Below are positions 23,300 through 31,771 of a DNA stretch of 64,000 nt, piece after piece. Source of the stretch: Pseudomonadota bacterium (GTDB lineage: Bacteria > Pseudomonadota > Alphaproteobacteria > Rhodobacterales > Rhodobacteraceae); the NCBI GenBank assembly GCA_038533575.1, contig JBCAYL010000001.1:2136226-2200225 (forward strand). The letters are read 5' to 3'. How positions within the stretch are numbered: the first letter of the stretch is position 1; each line of letters opens with the position of its first letter. Both the position numbers and the translations under genes were made by a program. The notes beneath the pieces are model-generated. The model had not been told where the DNA came from, searched no databases, and saw only the letters and a list, made by a program, of their open reading frames with translations.

Positions 23300-25024
23300 T
23301 TATTTCGCCATGACGCAGGACCAATCGACCTGTGGGTAGTCTACCCTTACGATCTCATCTTTGAGTTCCTCCACGCCAAAACCATTGCCGTAGATATCGA
23401 ATGCATCGGTGTTGCTCCGCGTCCATCCACCCAAAGCACGGCCAATCTCAGGATCAACCCGCCCCTTTCGCATTGCGTCCCGGAAGTTGTGCCTGTAGGA
23501 ATGGAACTTGTGGCGTGGGCCGTGGGTGCCAATTGACTTCAGGTACCTGTTCACCTTCTTGCTGAAGTTCGTCGAATAGTAGCCGTCCGCTCCACGGGTG
23601 ATATCGCCAAACAGTTTTGCATTGTCAGGCCGAGTGCCATGATACTCAAGCAAGCCAAAGTCGATCAAACGAGGATGGATCGGAACGAAGCGGATCGAGC
23701 CGCCGGTTTTGACCGACTTGTCATCCTCACCAGTGGCGCTGATGTGGGTCACGTCAAAGCCCCAAACATTCTCCTCCAGCTTGATGTCAGCGGCGTCCAG
23801 TTGGCAAATCTCATTGGAGCGCATCCCATTCCACAGAGCGATCAACGGCACCCAGAACAGGCTGCTATCGCGTTCCTGATCGGCATAGACACGGCTTGTG
23901 AAGATCGTGCTTAGCTGATCGTTGCTGAACGCCTCACGCTTGTCTTCTTTACGTACGGGGTCAGCAACCTTGATCTCACCATAGGCGGTCGGCATCCGAT
24001 CCATCATGCCCTTACGATGGCACCAGGCGAGGAATGTCATAAGCCACCGCAGATAGTTGTTCACCCCTGTGGGCGACAGCTTTGCCATCTCTTTGCGTTC
24101 AGCAACATTCGCCATTTCGTCGAGGGTAAGACGCTCAGCGTCAGGAAGCTTCTTGAAGTTTGGGGGAAGCCTCATGATCAGAGCACGGACCTCCTCTATC
24201 GTCCCTTCGCTGATGTCACTGACAGGTGTGTGGTCACCGATGATCTGGAACACGACATCGAGGTAACCTCTGATGGAGTCCTTCGTTTTCTTTGTGCGAT
24301 GCTTGTTGGGGTTTGCCAGGAATTTTTCCATCAGTTCAGTCAGGCTGGGGATCGGTTGTGGCGGTTCTGCCAATTGATCCCCAAGAGATACAAACTCTTT
24401 CGGTGCCCCAGTTAGGGTATCCACGTAATGTGGGTTGGGGTCCTCGTGGATGGCTCGGCCCTTCAGATGTGCGAGTTCATTGCGCTTGGCTTCAATGAAG
24501 GTATCCGCACATATTTGCAGCAATTGTTGGAATGCCAGAGACCCCTCAGGCATTAGAACATCGTTCTCCTCCATCAAGGTGTGCGCCATTATCCTCATCT
24601 GGGGAGTATCTGACCGAGCTTGTCGCAGCAGCGCGACGATCTCGTCAACTGACTGTGCGAATGCTTCTGTGAAGTCTTGAATCTTGGTGAACTGGCTGGC
24701 CTCAAATTGGGCGATTACATCAACCCTTCGTTCCACATGCCGGGCATAGGCTTCGCGCCCCAGCGCGGTTTGCTGCTCTGGTGATAATTCGTGGATGGTT
24801 TGCCTGATCTCAGCCAGCCGTCTGTAGACCGATGAAATCTCCCGCCGCTTCCGCTGTGTCGCCGCTGTAGCGCGTTGCAAAGCTTCAGTTCGGTCAGAGG
24901 TTTGGAGTGAAACCCAGTATTCTTTGCGTCGCAGCTTACCTTGCATCTCCTTCGGCACCTGCACACGCACGTACCAGCGGCTACCGCGAAGGAAGATTTT
25001 GGGTACAGATACACGTGGATTCAT
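23300..25024 (-). CDS. Tyrosine recombinase (island A integrase)
   Basis: 574 aa. The N-terminus (VPKIFLRGSRWYVRVQVPKE) is the DUF6538-like arm-binding region of long integrases; a helical middle follows. Catalytic residues: Arg in LIALWNGMRSNEICQLD, HxxR in FHSYRHNF, GGWTRS in place of the second histidine, and the tyrosine in FDIYGNG. It starts 92 bases from the tRNA-Ser copy at 25117 and reads away from it, so it is the likely enzyme for excising island A. Confidence 0.9.
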   Translation of the reverse strand: MNPRVSVPKIFLRGSRWYVRVQVPKEMQGKLRRKEYWVSLQTSDRTEALQRATAATQRKRREISSVYRRLAEIRQTIHELSPEQQTALGREAYARHVERRVDVIAQFEASQFTKIQDFTEAFAQSVDEIVALLRQARSDTPQMRIMAHTLMEENDVLMPEGSLAFQQLLQICADTFIEAKRNELAHLKGRAIHEDPNPHYVDTLTGAPKEFVSLGDQLAEPPQPIPSLTELMEKFLANPNKHRTKKTKDSIRGYLDVVFQIIGDHTPVSDISEGTIEEVRALIMRLPPNFKKLPDAERLTLDEMANVAERKEMAKLSPTGVNNYLRWLMTFLAWCHRKGMMDRMPTAYGEIKVADPVRKEDKREAFSNDQLSTIFTSRVYADQERDSSLFWVPLIALWNGMRSNEICQLDAADIKLEENVWGFDVTHISATGEDDKSVKTGGSIRFVPIHPRLIDFGLLEYHGTRPDNAKLFGDITRGADGYYSTNFSKKVNRYLKSIGTHGPRHKFHSYRHNFRDAMRKGRVDPEIGRALGGWTRSNTDAFDIYGNGFGVEELKDEIVRVDYPQVDWSCVMAK

Positions 25025-25116
25025 GGCTCAACTGTAGCAGCCTATTGTAGCAGCGCAAGTTGTGCAAAGCCATATCTTGTAGTATTTACCTGTAAAATAT
25101 GGATAAAAAGTGTGGA

Positions 25117-25179
25117 TGGCGGAGACGAAGGGATTCGAACCCTCGAGACGGTTTCCCGCCTACTCCCTTAGCAGGGGAG
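25117..25179. repeat. Copy of the tRNA-Ser 3' half (middle attachment site)
   Basis: 63 bases identical to 35767-35829, the 3' part of tRNA-Ser(GCU) including acceptor and T arms, variable arm and part of the anticodon stem-loop. Identity ends sharply at 25180. It cannot form a full tRNA. It serves as right end of island A and left end of island B. Confidence 0.92.
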
Positions 25180-25340
25180 AACATTGACCTCACATGACCG
25201 CCTATGACCGGATAAAATAATCCTTAAAGTCAATGAAATACTTGAATTTTTTCGGCTATGGGCGTACATGAGCGGTCATACGTTCACAGAGTGAGTTCTA
25301 CCCCATTTCTACCCCCGTACCCAGTAAGGGAAGGTTCCAG

Positions 25341-26540
25341 ATGCCCAAATTGAAATTGTCCGACGCGAAAATCAGAAGCCTTAAACCACCGGCGATAGGC
25401 CGCGTGGATTACTATGATGCAGACAGCGGCGGGAAGCTGGTCTTGCGCGTGGGCACATCCGGCACCAAGGCGTGGTCGGTCGTCTTTCGTGTGGCCGGGG
25501 GCGGCGGGATCAGCGAAACCGGACGATTGTTGCGCGACAAACAAAGACGGGTCTCGCTTGGTGCCTACCCACTGGTTTCGCTGGGGGATGCGCGCAAAAA
25601 GGCAGCAGAGATTGTCGCCAACGCGGATCAAGGCATCGACCCGCGTGCGGCCCAACGGGCAGAGGTGGACGAACGCCTTGAAACAACCGTGGCGTCATTG
25701 GCTGACCGTATGCTGGGCATGGAGAACCACGGTAGCGTCGAAAAATACCGCAAGTATTTCCAGATGCACATCAACCCCCACATTGGCAGGAAGCCGATAA
25801 ACGATCTGACCGTCGATGATGTTGACGATCTACTTGCCCTGTTTGTTGACGCAGGCAAAGAGGGCACAGCACGCGAGGTTCGCAAAATGCTTCGCAAGCT
25901 GTTCGGGTGGGCGAAGAAGCGGCGCATCTTGGCCGACAATTTCATGGCCGATTACGAGCGGCGGGACATTGCATACCAGCCACGCGACCGTGTGCTTAAT
26001 TCCGACGAATTGAAGAAGGTCTGGAATGCCGCTGAAGCAATGAACTACCCTTACGGACCAGCCATCAAGCTGCTGATCCTTACGGGCCTTCGCAAGTCTG
26101 AAATCACCAAACTGACTTGGGACGAAATGGATCATGAAAACCAAGCGCTGCATCTAGGTTCGGAAAGATCGAAGACCCGCGTCCGTATCTTCGCGCCGCT
26201 GTCGGACATGGCTTGGGAAATACTCAAAACCCAGCCGCGTGGAACGAAGGGGCCATATGTGTTCTCCACGACCGATGGGCAATCCCCGGTTTTTCTAGAC
26301 AAGAAAGCGCAAGTAAATCTGCATAAGGCTGCTGGCTTTGGTGAGTTCTGGTTCCACGACTTGCGCCGCACACTCCGCACCCGGCTGGCGATGTTGGGCG
26401 TTGATCGCGACATCGCCGAAAGGATCATCAACCACAGCCAAGGCAAAGACCAATACGATCAGTATGGGTATCAGAAGGAACGGAAAGCTGCGCTGGACAC
26501 GTTCGCCGAACATCTGAAGGGATTGGTGGATGCAAACTAG
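25341..26540 (+). CDS. int: P4-type tyrosine integrase (island B)
   Basis: 399 aa with the DUF4102-type N-terminus (KLSDAKIRSLKPPAIGRVDY, VSLGAYPLVSLGDARKKAAE) and catalytic domain: Arg251 in LILTGLRKSEI, H339 and R342 in FHDLRRT, His in IINHSQGKD and tyrosines in YDQYGYQKER. A GGAAGG ribosome site precedes the ATG. It starts 160 bases from the middle attachment site and reads away from it. Expected to integrate island B into the tRNA-Ser 3' end. Confidence 0.93.
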   Translation: MPKLKLSDAKIRSLKPPAIGRVDYYDADSGGKLVLRVGTSGTKAWSVVFRVAGGGGISETGRLLRDKQRRVSLGAYPLVSLGDARKKAAEIVANADQGIDPRAAQRAEVDERLETTVASLADRMLGMENHGSVEKYRKYFQMHINPHIGRKPINDLTVDDVDDLLALFVDAGKEGTAREVRKMLRKLFGWAKKRRILADNFMADYERRDIAYQPRDRVLNSDELKKVWNAAEAMNYPYGPAIKLLILTGLRKSEITKLTWDEMDHENQALHLGSERSKTRVRIFAPLSDMAWEILKTQPRGTKGPYVFSTTDGQSPVFLDKKAQVNLHKAAGFGEFWFHDLRRTLRTRLAMLGVDRDIAERIINHSQGKDQYDQYGYQKERKAALDTFAEHLKGLVDAN

Positions 26541-27069
26541 ACGTTGGGACGAAGACAAGTTTGAGGCGCACGTGCTGCTAATCATTCGCGAAATGGATAG
26601 ACGGAAAGTGCACCTTGATCCTGACGCCGTTCGGAAATTGCTTCGCGACCTTTGGGGTGGCTGGGTGATCTTCCACATTAACTGGGACTCCAAATTGGCG
26701 AACATGGACCAAGAACGTCCTAGAAAGGGGTCATCGTTGGAACACCAACGCCAGAACTGGCCGCTGGACCATTTTGGTAGTGGCGAACACAATGCCATCA
26801 TGGAAGATGGCAAGCTTTCCAGCACCCCGCTGCACGCTTTCTTGCCGATCATCAAGAAATTCGTAGACAATCCGGTCCACGGGTTCCCACCCCAGCGGAA
26901 CGAAAAGAACGGACGATCCTTTCGCTTCGGTTCTTTAGACAGCACCGACAGTCGAAACTTGCCACCACATCAATGGTTCGCGATACTGGTGGGCAGGTTC
27001 TTCAGCGAACATTATGGGCCGCAACACTGGCGGTCCGCCAATGCATACATCCAGAAGAACTGGAAGTGA
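26530..27069 (+). CDS. Unknown protein downstream of island B integrase
   Basis: 179 aa; its ATG lies inside the integrase end (11-base overlap). Features: WGGWVIFHINWDSKLANM, WPLDHFGSGEHNAIMEDGKL and a C-terminal PHQWFAILVGRFFSEHYGPQ. No family recognised. It ends at the repeated regulatory-looking element at 27067. Confidence 0.6.
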   Translation: MQTRRWDEDKFEAHVLLIIREMDRRKVHLDPDAVRKLLRDLWGGWVIFHINWDSKLANMDQERPRKGSSLEHQRQNWPLDHFGSGEHNAIMEDGKLSSTPLHAFLPIIKKFVDNPVHGFPPQRNEKNGRSFRFGSLDSTDSRNLPPHQWFAILVGRFFSEHYGPQHWRSANAYIQKNWK

Positions 27070-27100
27070 CGGTTTTGGCTTCACATAGGTTCACGTGATT
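27067..27100 (+). repeat. Regulatory-like repeat, copy 1 (before AlpA-like gene)
   Basis: TGACGGTTTTGGCTTCACATAG followed by TTCA and TGATT; 31 of 34 bases match the copy at 30439-30472. Both copies sit shortly before the first gene of a transcription unit in island B (alpA-like at 27149; terminase small subunit at 30502), so a shared promoter or activator site is likely. Confidence 0.65.
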
Positions 27101-27148
27101 TGGCGTAACCCGTCCTTTAACTGATGGGCACCCGTAACTTTCACTGGG

Positions 27149-27466
27149 ATGTGCCTAATGTCAGACCGCTTTCTATCGCCCAAAGCAACATCAGAGATGG
27201 TGTCACTTCCCGTGCGGTCGATCCGGCGGTTGGTGACAGAAGACCGTTTCCCGGCACCTGTGAAACTCTCTGAGAAACGGATTGCCTACCTGCAGTCCGA
27301 AGTCGTTGCATGGATGGATTGCAAGCTGAAGGCGTCGGGAAAAGAACCGTCCAAACGAATACTTTCCCCCGAAAAAGCTACACCGGATCAGGGTCTGACG
27401 GCCCCCGATCCGGTGCAACTGGAAAGTCGAATTGGACATGACGACACCTACACCGAAAAGCGATGA
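27149..27466 (+). CDS. AlpA-like DNA-binding regulator
   Basis: 105 aa from the first ATG; a second ATG three codons in (27158, MSDRFLSPKATSEM) is equally plausible. The protein has the AlpA/excisionase outline: MVSLPVRSIRRLVTEDRFPA, PVKLSEKRIAYLQSEVVAWM. AlpA proteins of satellites control excision and early genes. The C-terminal ~40 residues are extra. The end overlaps the primase/helicase gene by 29 bases. Confidence 0.8.
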   Translation: MCLMSDRFLSPKATSEMVSLPVRSIRRLVTEDRFPAPVKLSEKRIAYLQSEVVAWMDCKLKASGKEPSKRILSPEKATPDQGLTAPDPVQLESRIGHDDTYTEKR

Positions 27467-29885
27467 AAATCAAGAGCATAAGCCGTTAAAAATAACAACA
27501 GCAGAAGGGTTTATGCGGTTCATGATCCCTGACGGGGACTGGACGATCACGGTCCTGAAGCATGTTCCTGATCCGACAGAAAGGGACCCGGATAACGTCA
27601 AGACGATCCCCACGACGCATGTCTTCAGCGACGATGCCCCGGTGGGTAGCGGCAAGCATCGCACCGATCTGAACGCCTTCATTGCGAAGCAGCAGCCGAA
27701 CGAGAATATCTACTACCAGCCGAACCGCCTGAAGCGCCGCATGGGGCCGGGTGATAAGGCCGGGGAAGCGGATGTCGCGTGGCTGGACACCCTGCAGGTG
27801 GACATCGACCCGCTGCCCGGTGAAGACATCAAGAAAGAACAGGATCGCATTCTGGGCCGCATGTTGCAGCATCGCCGAAAGGATGTCCCCCATCCATCGG
27901 TCATCGTATTCAGTGGCGGCGGGTTCCAGGCATTCTGGAAACTTGCCGAACCGATCAAGGTCGATGGCGATGTTGGGCTGATCACCGATCTGAAGCGCCA
28001 TTCCGCTTGGCTGGCCGACCGGATGGATGGTGACCATTGCTTCAACCCAGCACATCTGATGCGCCTGCCGTTCACCATGAACAATCCGACGCCGAAAAAG
28101 CTGAAGAAGAACCCGGATCGCAAGCCTGAGAAAGCGGCGGTGATCAACGCCAAAGGTGCTGGGCAGACCTACGCGCTGTCCGACTTCAAGAAATCCCAGA
28201 CGAAGGATCAGGCGAAGCTGGGTGTTGAGCATCGGGACATCGGTGCGCCGGTGACGCCCAAATTCGAAGACCTGATGGCGATGTTGACCGACAGTCCATC
28301 CGACCTGCTGCCAGCCATCGTGGGCCGCAGTAACGGCCTGCCACCGGGCCACACCGATGGTGAACCCCTGTTCGATCCTGAACGCTGGGAAAGCCGGTCT
28401 GAACAGGTCTTCTTCGTGTCATGCGCATTGGTCCGTGCCGGTGTGCCGGATGAAACCCATCTGGGCATTCTGCTGAACCCGGAATGGGGTGTGTCGGAAA
28501 GCATTCTCGAAAAGAAGGACAAAGCCCATCGCTACGCCGTCAAGCAGATCGAAAGTGCCTATGCGACCGTCGCCGTGTCCGACGCGGTGAAGAACGAAGC
28601 GAACGCCGACCTATCGGGGCCCTTGGAATGGAAATTCAACGCCGATGGTGAGACCCGAAAGAAATGTCTGCACAACTACAAGGTGGCCGTTCAGGAACTG
28701 GGGGTGACGATCCGCAAGGACACGTTCAACGATTGCGTAATGATCGGCGGCATGGGCCGGTTCGATGGCCTCCTGACGGACGCGGCGGTCACCCGGATGC
28801 GCCTGATGATCGAAGACAAGTTCAGTTTCCAGATCGGGAAGGACCCGATGTATGACATCGTCGGCGACTACGCAGAAGACCACCGCTTCCATCCTGTCGC
28901 CGACTATCTGGACGGGCTGGCATGGGACGGCAAAGGACGGCTGGACACTTGGATGACCCGCTATATGGGTGTGGACCAAAACGACTACACCAAGGCCATC
29001 GGTGCGCTGGTCATGGTGGCCGCTGTTCGGCGGATCAGGCGTCCGGGATGCAAGTTCGATGAAATGGTGGTTCTGGAAGGTGACCAAGGAACCGGGAAAT
29101 CATCGGCGCTGCGCACGCTGGCCGTGAATGCTGATTGGTTCGCTGACGAACTGCCCTTGGGCGGTGACGGAAAACAGGTGATGGAAGCAATCGGCGGCAA
29201 GTGGATCATCGAAGCGGCTGAACTGGCCGGGATGGGCAAACGCAGTTCCGAACAACTGAAGGCCATGCTGTCACGGTCCTTCGACAAGGGCCGCGCGGCC
29301 TATGGTCGGATTTCAGAACAGCGGGACCGCCAATGCGTCTTCTTCGCCACCCACAACCCCGACAAGGGAGCGAACCAATACCTGATGGACCAGACCGGGA
29401 ACCGGCGGTTCTGGCCGGTGGAATGCGGTAGGATCGACCTTGAAGCCTTGAAGCGGGACAGGGATCAGCTTTGGGCGGAAGCATCGTTTAGGGAAGCCCG
29501 TGGCGACAGCATCAGGCTGGACCCGTCACTATATCATCTAGCCGCTGGCGAACAGAACAAGCGGAAGGTGGACAACCCGATGGAAGCCAAGTTCGAAGCC
29601 CTGATAGCTGGAAAGACCGGTCGCATCCCGATTGGGATGATGTATGAGCCGCTGGGTGTGAACACTGCGAACCATCAGCAAGTGACCATGATGGGCCGCG
29701 CCGCCAAAGCCTTGAGCTGGGAACGAAAGAAGCTGAAGTATGATGGGCGTGACATCATGTGCTACGCGAAAGGTGAGGGACTGGAACGCCAGATCGAACT
29801 TCAACCGTTCCGGGGCCGTGATGGGCAGTGGCGGATCATCGAAAAAGAGGCTGAAACCCCGGATATGATCCCGGATCGGTGGTGA
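27438..29885 (+). CDS. Primase fused to VapE-type helicase/ATPase
   Basis: 815 aa from the ATG at 27438; a TTG lies two codons upstream. N-terminal primase-like part: VAWLDTLQVDIDPLPGED, SVIVFSGGGFQAFWKLAEPI, MDGDHCFNPAHLMRLPFTMN, typical of archaeo-eukaryotic-type primases on satellites. C-terminal virulence-associated-E domain: P-loop VLEGDQGTGKSSALRTLA (about residue 547), IIEAAELAGMGKRSSEQLKA as Walker B region, and VFFATHNPDKGANQYL with the TGNRRFWPVE arginine finger region. Replication initiator of island B. Followed by a strong terminator. Confidence 0.9.
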   Translation: MTTPTPKSDENQEHKPLKITTAEGFMRFMIPDGDWTITVLKHVPDPTERDPDNVKTIPTTHVFSDDAPVGSGKHRTDLNAFIAKQQPNENIYYQPNRLKRRMGPGDKAGEADVAWLDTLQVDIDPLPGEDIKKEQDRILGRMLQHRRKDVPHPSVIVFSGGGFQAFWKLAEPIKVDGDVGLITDLKRHSAWLADRMDGDHCFNPAHLMRLPFTMNNPTPKKLKKNPDRKPEKAAVINAKGAGQTYALSDFKKSQTKDQAKLGVEHRDIGAPVTPKFEDLMAMLTDSPSDLLPAIVGRSNGLPPGHTDGEPLFDPERWESRSEQVFFVSCALVRAGVPDETHLGILLNPEWGVSESILEKKDKAHRYAVKQIESAYATVAVSDAVKNEANADLSGPLEWKFNADGETRKKCLHNYKVAVQELGVTIRKDTFNDCVMIGGMGRFDGLLTDAAVTRMRLMIEDKFSFQIGKDPMYDIVGDYAEDHRFHPVADYLDGLAWDGKGRLDTWMTRYMGVDQNDYTKAIGALVMVAAVRRIRRPGCKFDEMVVLEGDQGTGKSSALRTLAVNADWFADELPLGGDGKQVMEAIGGKWIIEAAELAGMGKRSSEQLKAMLSRSFDKGRAAYGRISEQRDRQCVFFATHNPDKGANQYLMDQTGNRRFWPVECGRIDLEALKRDRDQLWAEASFREARGDSIRLDPSLYHLAAGEQNKRKVDNPMEAKFEALIAGKTGRIPIGMMYEPLGVNTANHQQVTMMGRAAKALSWERKKLKYDGRDIMCYAKGEGLERQIELQPFRGRDGQWRIIEKEAETPDMIPDRW

Positions 29886-29922
29886 TATTCATCTTCCGTT
29901 TATCACCTCACCCCTAAACCAC

Positions 29923-29955
29923 ATCCCCGCCACACCCCATGGCGGGGATTTTTTT
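29923..29955 (+). terminator. Rho-independent terminator after the primase/VapE gene
   Basis: ATCCCCGCCA and TGGCGGGGAT form a perfect ten-base stem with a seven-base loop, followed by six T. It lies 38 bases after the stop of the primase/helicase gene. Confidence 0.92.
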
Positions 29956-30438
29956 CCATGAAATCAATGGGGCACACGTCCACACCCCAAAACAGGGTAG
30001 TTTACTAGGAGGCAGCTTTTCTGGCGGATGGATAGACGGGTAAATGCCCAATGGGCAGCGGCCCTCACCTATATTCCTGTTACCAGTGTTAGAGAAAAGG
30101 GGTGTGGAGGGGTATGGTTGGTATGAGTGATTGAAAACAAAGGGAAATACAGGACGCCATCTGGGGTGTGTTTGGGCTTACCCCACCCCTAAAGGGGTCT
30201 GGCGCACAAAAGCCCAGAAAGCGCGCACTTAAGTTCGAAAATGCGCAGAAGTCATCGGTCCTGCCTCTTGCACCACCCTAAAAAGGTCAGCAAAAATGAC
30301 CTATAAAGCCCTGATCAGGCTCTTTCCGGGCCACTTCCACCCCCAATCCTTACCCCCAGATATTCAACTATCTGATATTTATTGCAAAAATTACCCTTGC
30401 CTAGGGAATTATGACTGGAAGCCCCTTATTCTGTTGGT
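29956..30438. other. Structured non-coding region, possible origin or packaging site
   Basis: Nearly 480 bases without a gene. It contains TGCCCA-A-TGGGCA (30045-30057), AGGTCA-N7-TGACCT (30284-30302), CCTGATCAGG (30310-30319) and G-rich near-repeats around 30098-30126 (GGGGTGTGG, GGGGTATGG, TTGGTATG). It lies between the replication gene and the terminase genes, the usual place for a replication origin and/or cos/pac site. Function is inference. Confidence 0.45.
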
Positions 30439-30472
30439 TGACGGTTTTGGCTTCACATAGCTTCAGATGATT
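30439..30472 (+). repeat. Regulatory-like repeat, copy 2 (before terminase genes)
   Basis: Second copy of the element at 27067-27100: the first 22 bases are identical and 9 of the next 12 match. It ends 30 bases before the terminase small-subunit ATG. Confidence 0.65.
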
Positions 30473-30501
30473 GACGCCATGTGGACTGTTACCTCAGTCC
30501 C

Positions 30502-30978
30502 ATGACCAAAGAACTGATCATATTCGACACCGCCAACAAGGCATCCCTCACAGATGCTGGACGCCAGCGCCTGACCAAGGATCGTGCCAACGGCCTGTCC
30601 CAAGCGACCTGCGCATCACGTCTGGGGATCAGTGCTTCCACCCTGCGGCGCATCATGGATGACGACGAAGATGCCAAGGCCGCTTACGACGCGGGCACCG
30701 GGGCCATGCAAGACGAGTTGGTCGGCCTGTTGATGCAGCACGCACGGGACGGCGACCGGACATCCGCCATCTTCCTGCTGAAGGGGGCCTGCGGCTTCCG
30801 CGAAGTTGGGCCGAACGATGGTTCATCGGCATCAGCGCCGACCGTAAACATCACGCTGCCCCCGCCAATGTCCGCTGATCAGATGCAGGCCCAACTGGCC
30901 GCAATGCGCGACGTGACACCGCCGCAAGGCGAACAGCCATCTGCCAAGCCACAGCCCAAAGGACTGACCCGCCAATGA
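30502..30978 (+). CDS. Terminase small-subunit-like protein
   Basis: 158 aa from the ATG of MTKELIIFD (30502); a GTG start seven codons upstream (30481) is possible. Residues ~20-60 contain a helix-turn-helix (GLSQATCASRLGISASTLRR) followed by DEDAKAAYDAGTGAMQDELV and LLMQHARDGDRTSAIFLLKG, the outline of small terminase subunits, which recognise the packaging site. The C-terminus is proline- and glutamine-rich. Two genes' worth of context (large terminase four genes downstream) supports the call. Confidence 0.7.
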   Translation: MTKELIIFDTANKASLTDAGRQRLTKDRANGLSQATCASRLGISASTLRRIMDDDEDAKAAYDAGTGAMQDELVGLLMQHARDGDRTSAIFLLKGACGFREVGPNDGSSASAPTVNITLPPPMSADQMQAQLAAMRDVTPPQGEQPSAKPQPKGLTRQ

Positions 30979-31343
30979 CCACCAAACCCCTTCCCGTAGA
31001 TCACCCGTCGCATCCATGGGTGATGATCGACACAGAAGCCTTTACGGAAGCGAAGCTGGCCTTCCTTGTGGGCATGCGTGACTGGCTGACCATCGACGAG
31101 ACAACGCCGGAAGAAGCGGAAGTCTATGCCCAGACGGTCGGCTACCTGATGTCTGATGCCTTGGACAATCACATCGAAACCCAACGCCACATCTACGCGG
31201 CCCGCTTGGCATCTGGGCAGCCTGTCCCACAAAGGGCCGACCCGTTGTCGCTGGAACTGCCAGCCCCTGTCGATCCTGACAAAATCCGCGAACACCAAGA
31301 AGCGTTCGCCCGTGCCCGCAAGGACGATCCTGATGCCACGTAA
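30975..31343 (+). CDS. Unknown satellite protein
   Basis: 122 aa, ATGA overlap with the small terminase gene. Helical and acidic: VMIDTEAFTEAKLAFLVGMR, TTPEEAEVYAQTVGYLMSDA, then PDKIREHQEAFARARKDDPD. Part of the packaging-type operon. No family recognised. Confidence 0.65.
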   Translation: MTTKPLPVDHPSHPWVMIDTEAFTEAKLAFLVGMRDWLTIDETTPEEAEVYAQTVGYLMSDALDNHIETQRHIYAARLASGQPVPQRADPLSLELPAPVDPDKIREHQEAFARARKDDPDAT

Positions 31344-31497
31344 CCCTCAAAAGCCACAGGAACCAAAGACGGTCGATGACCAGTTGGAAAAGGGCATTCG
31401 CTATCTCGACCGGGCCGTCGAATTGGCAACTGACGACGTGCAGATGTTCAAAATCCGCAAAACCCTTCAATCATTCATCCGGGATATCAGCCTATGA
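31333..31497 (+). CDS. 54-aa unknown satellite protein
   Basis: The ATG at 31333 overlaps the previous gene by 11 bases, and its TGA (31495-31497) overlaps the next start (ATGA). The protein is one or two helices ([38 protein letters not shown]). The tight overlaps on both sides are the main reason to accept it. Confidence 0.65.
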   Translation: MPRNPQKPQEPKTVDDQLEKGIRYLDRAVELATDDVQMFKIRKTLQSFIRDISL

Positions 31498-31766
31498 CCA
31501 CATTCCACGACCGAAACGATCCTGTAGGCCCGCCCCCGGCTGTCCTGAATGATCCGGCCCAGTATGAGTACCCGACCCAGATTGACGCTGACGGTTTTCC
31601 CTACATCGAAACGCCCGGCGATCTGGGCCATCTGATTTGGGCACCGATCCCCGGCGTAAAGAACGCGCGGACAGGACAATCCTTCTACGGCCCCAAGCGC
31701 GTGGGCAATCCGGTCTTCACCGGCGGGCGATCCGCTGATGGTGGCCCGACGCGCGCCAAGAGGTAA
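31494..31766 (+). CDS. Unknown satellite protein
   Basis: 90 aa, rich in proline, aspartate and glycine (MTTFHDRNDPVGPPPAVLND, YPTQIDADGFPYIETPGDLG, IPGVKNARTGQSFYGPKRVG). Starts by ATGA overlap and ends five bases before the large terminase gene. It has no recognisable fold; possibly a small structural or packaging accessory protein. Confidence 0.6.
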   Translation: MTTFHDRNDPVGPPPAVLNDPAQYEYPTQIDADGFPYIETPGDLGHLIWAPIPGVKNARTGQSFYGPKRVGNPVFTGGRSADGGPTRAKR

Positions 31767-31771
31767 AGCCG

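Larger units (their letters stand above)
8101..25116. mobile_element. Genomic island A in the tRNA-Ser locus
   Basis: About 17 kb between two copies of the tRNA-Ser 3' end (8101-8126 and 25117-25179), with its own tyrosine integrase (23300-25024) starting next to the right copy. Contents are accessory: XRE/ImmA pair, TIR/Nmad2/MazG operon, HEPN-like protein, serine recombinase, HTH regulators, type III restriction-modification and many short unknowns. No conjugation, capsid or plasmid partition genes are recognised, so how it moves between cells is not evident. Confidence 0.75.

Noticed and set aside
25117-25179. Possible second tRNA-Ser gene
   Set aside because: Only the 3' 63 bases match; the D arm and 5' acceptor strand are missing, so it is an attachment-site copy.
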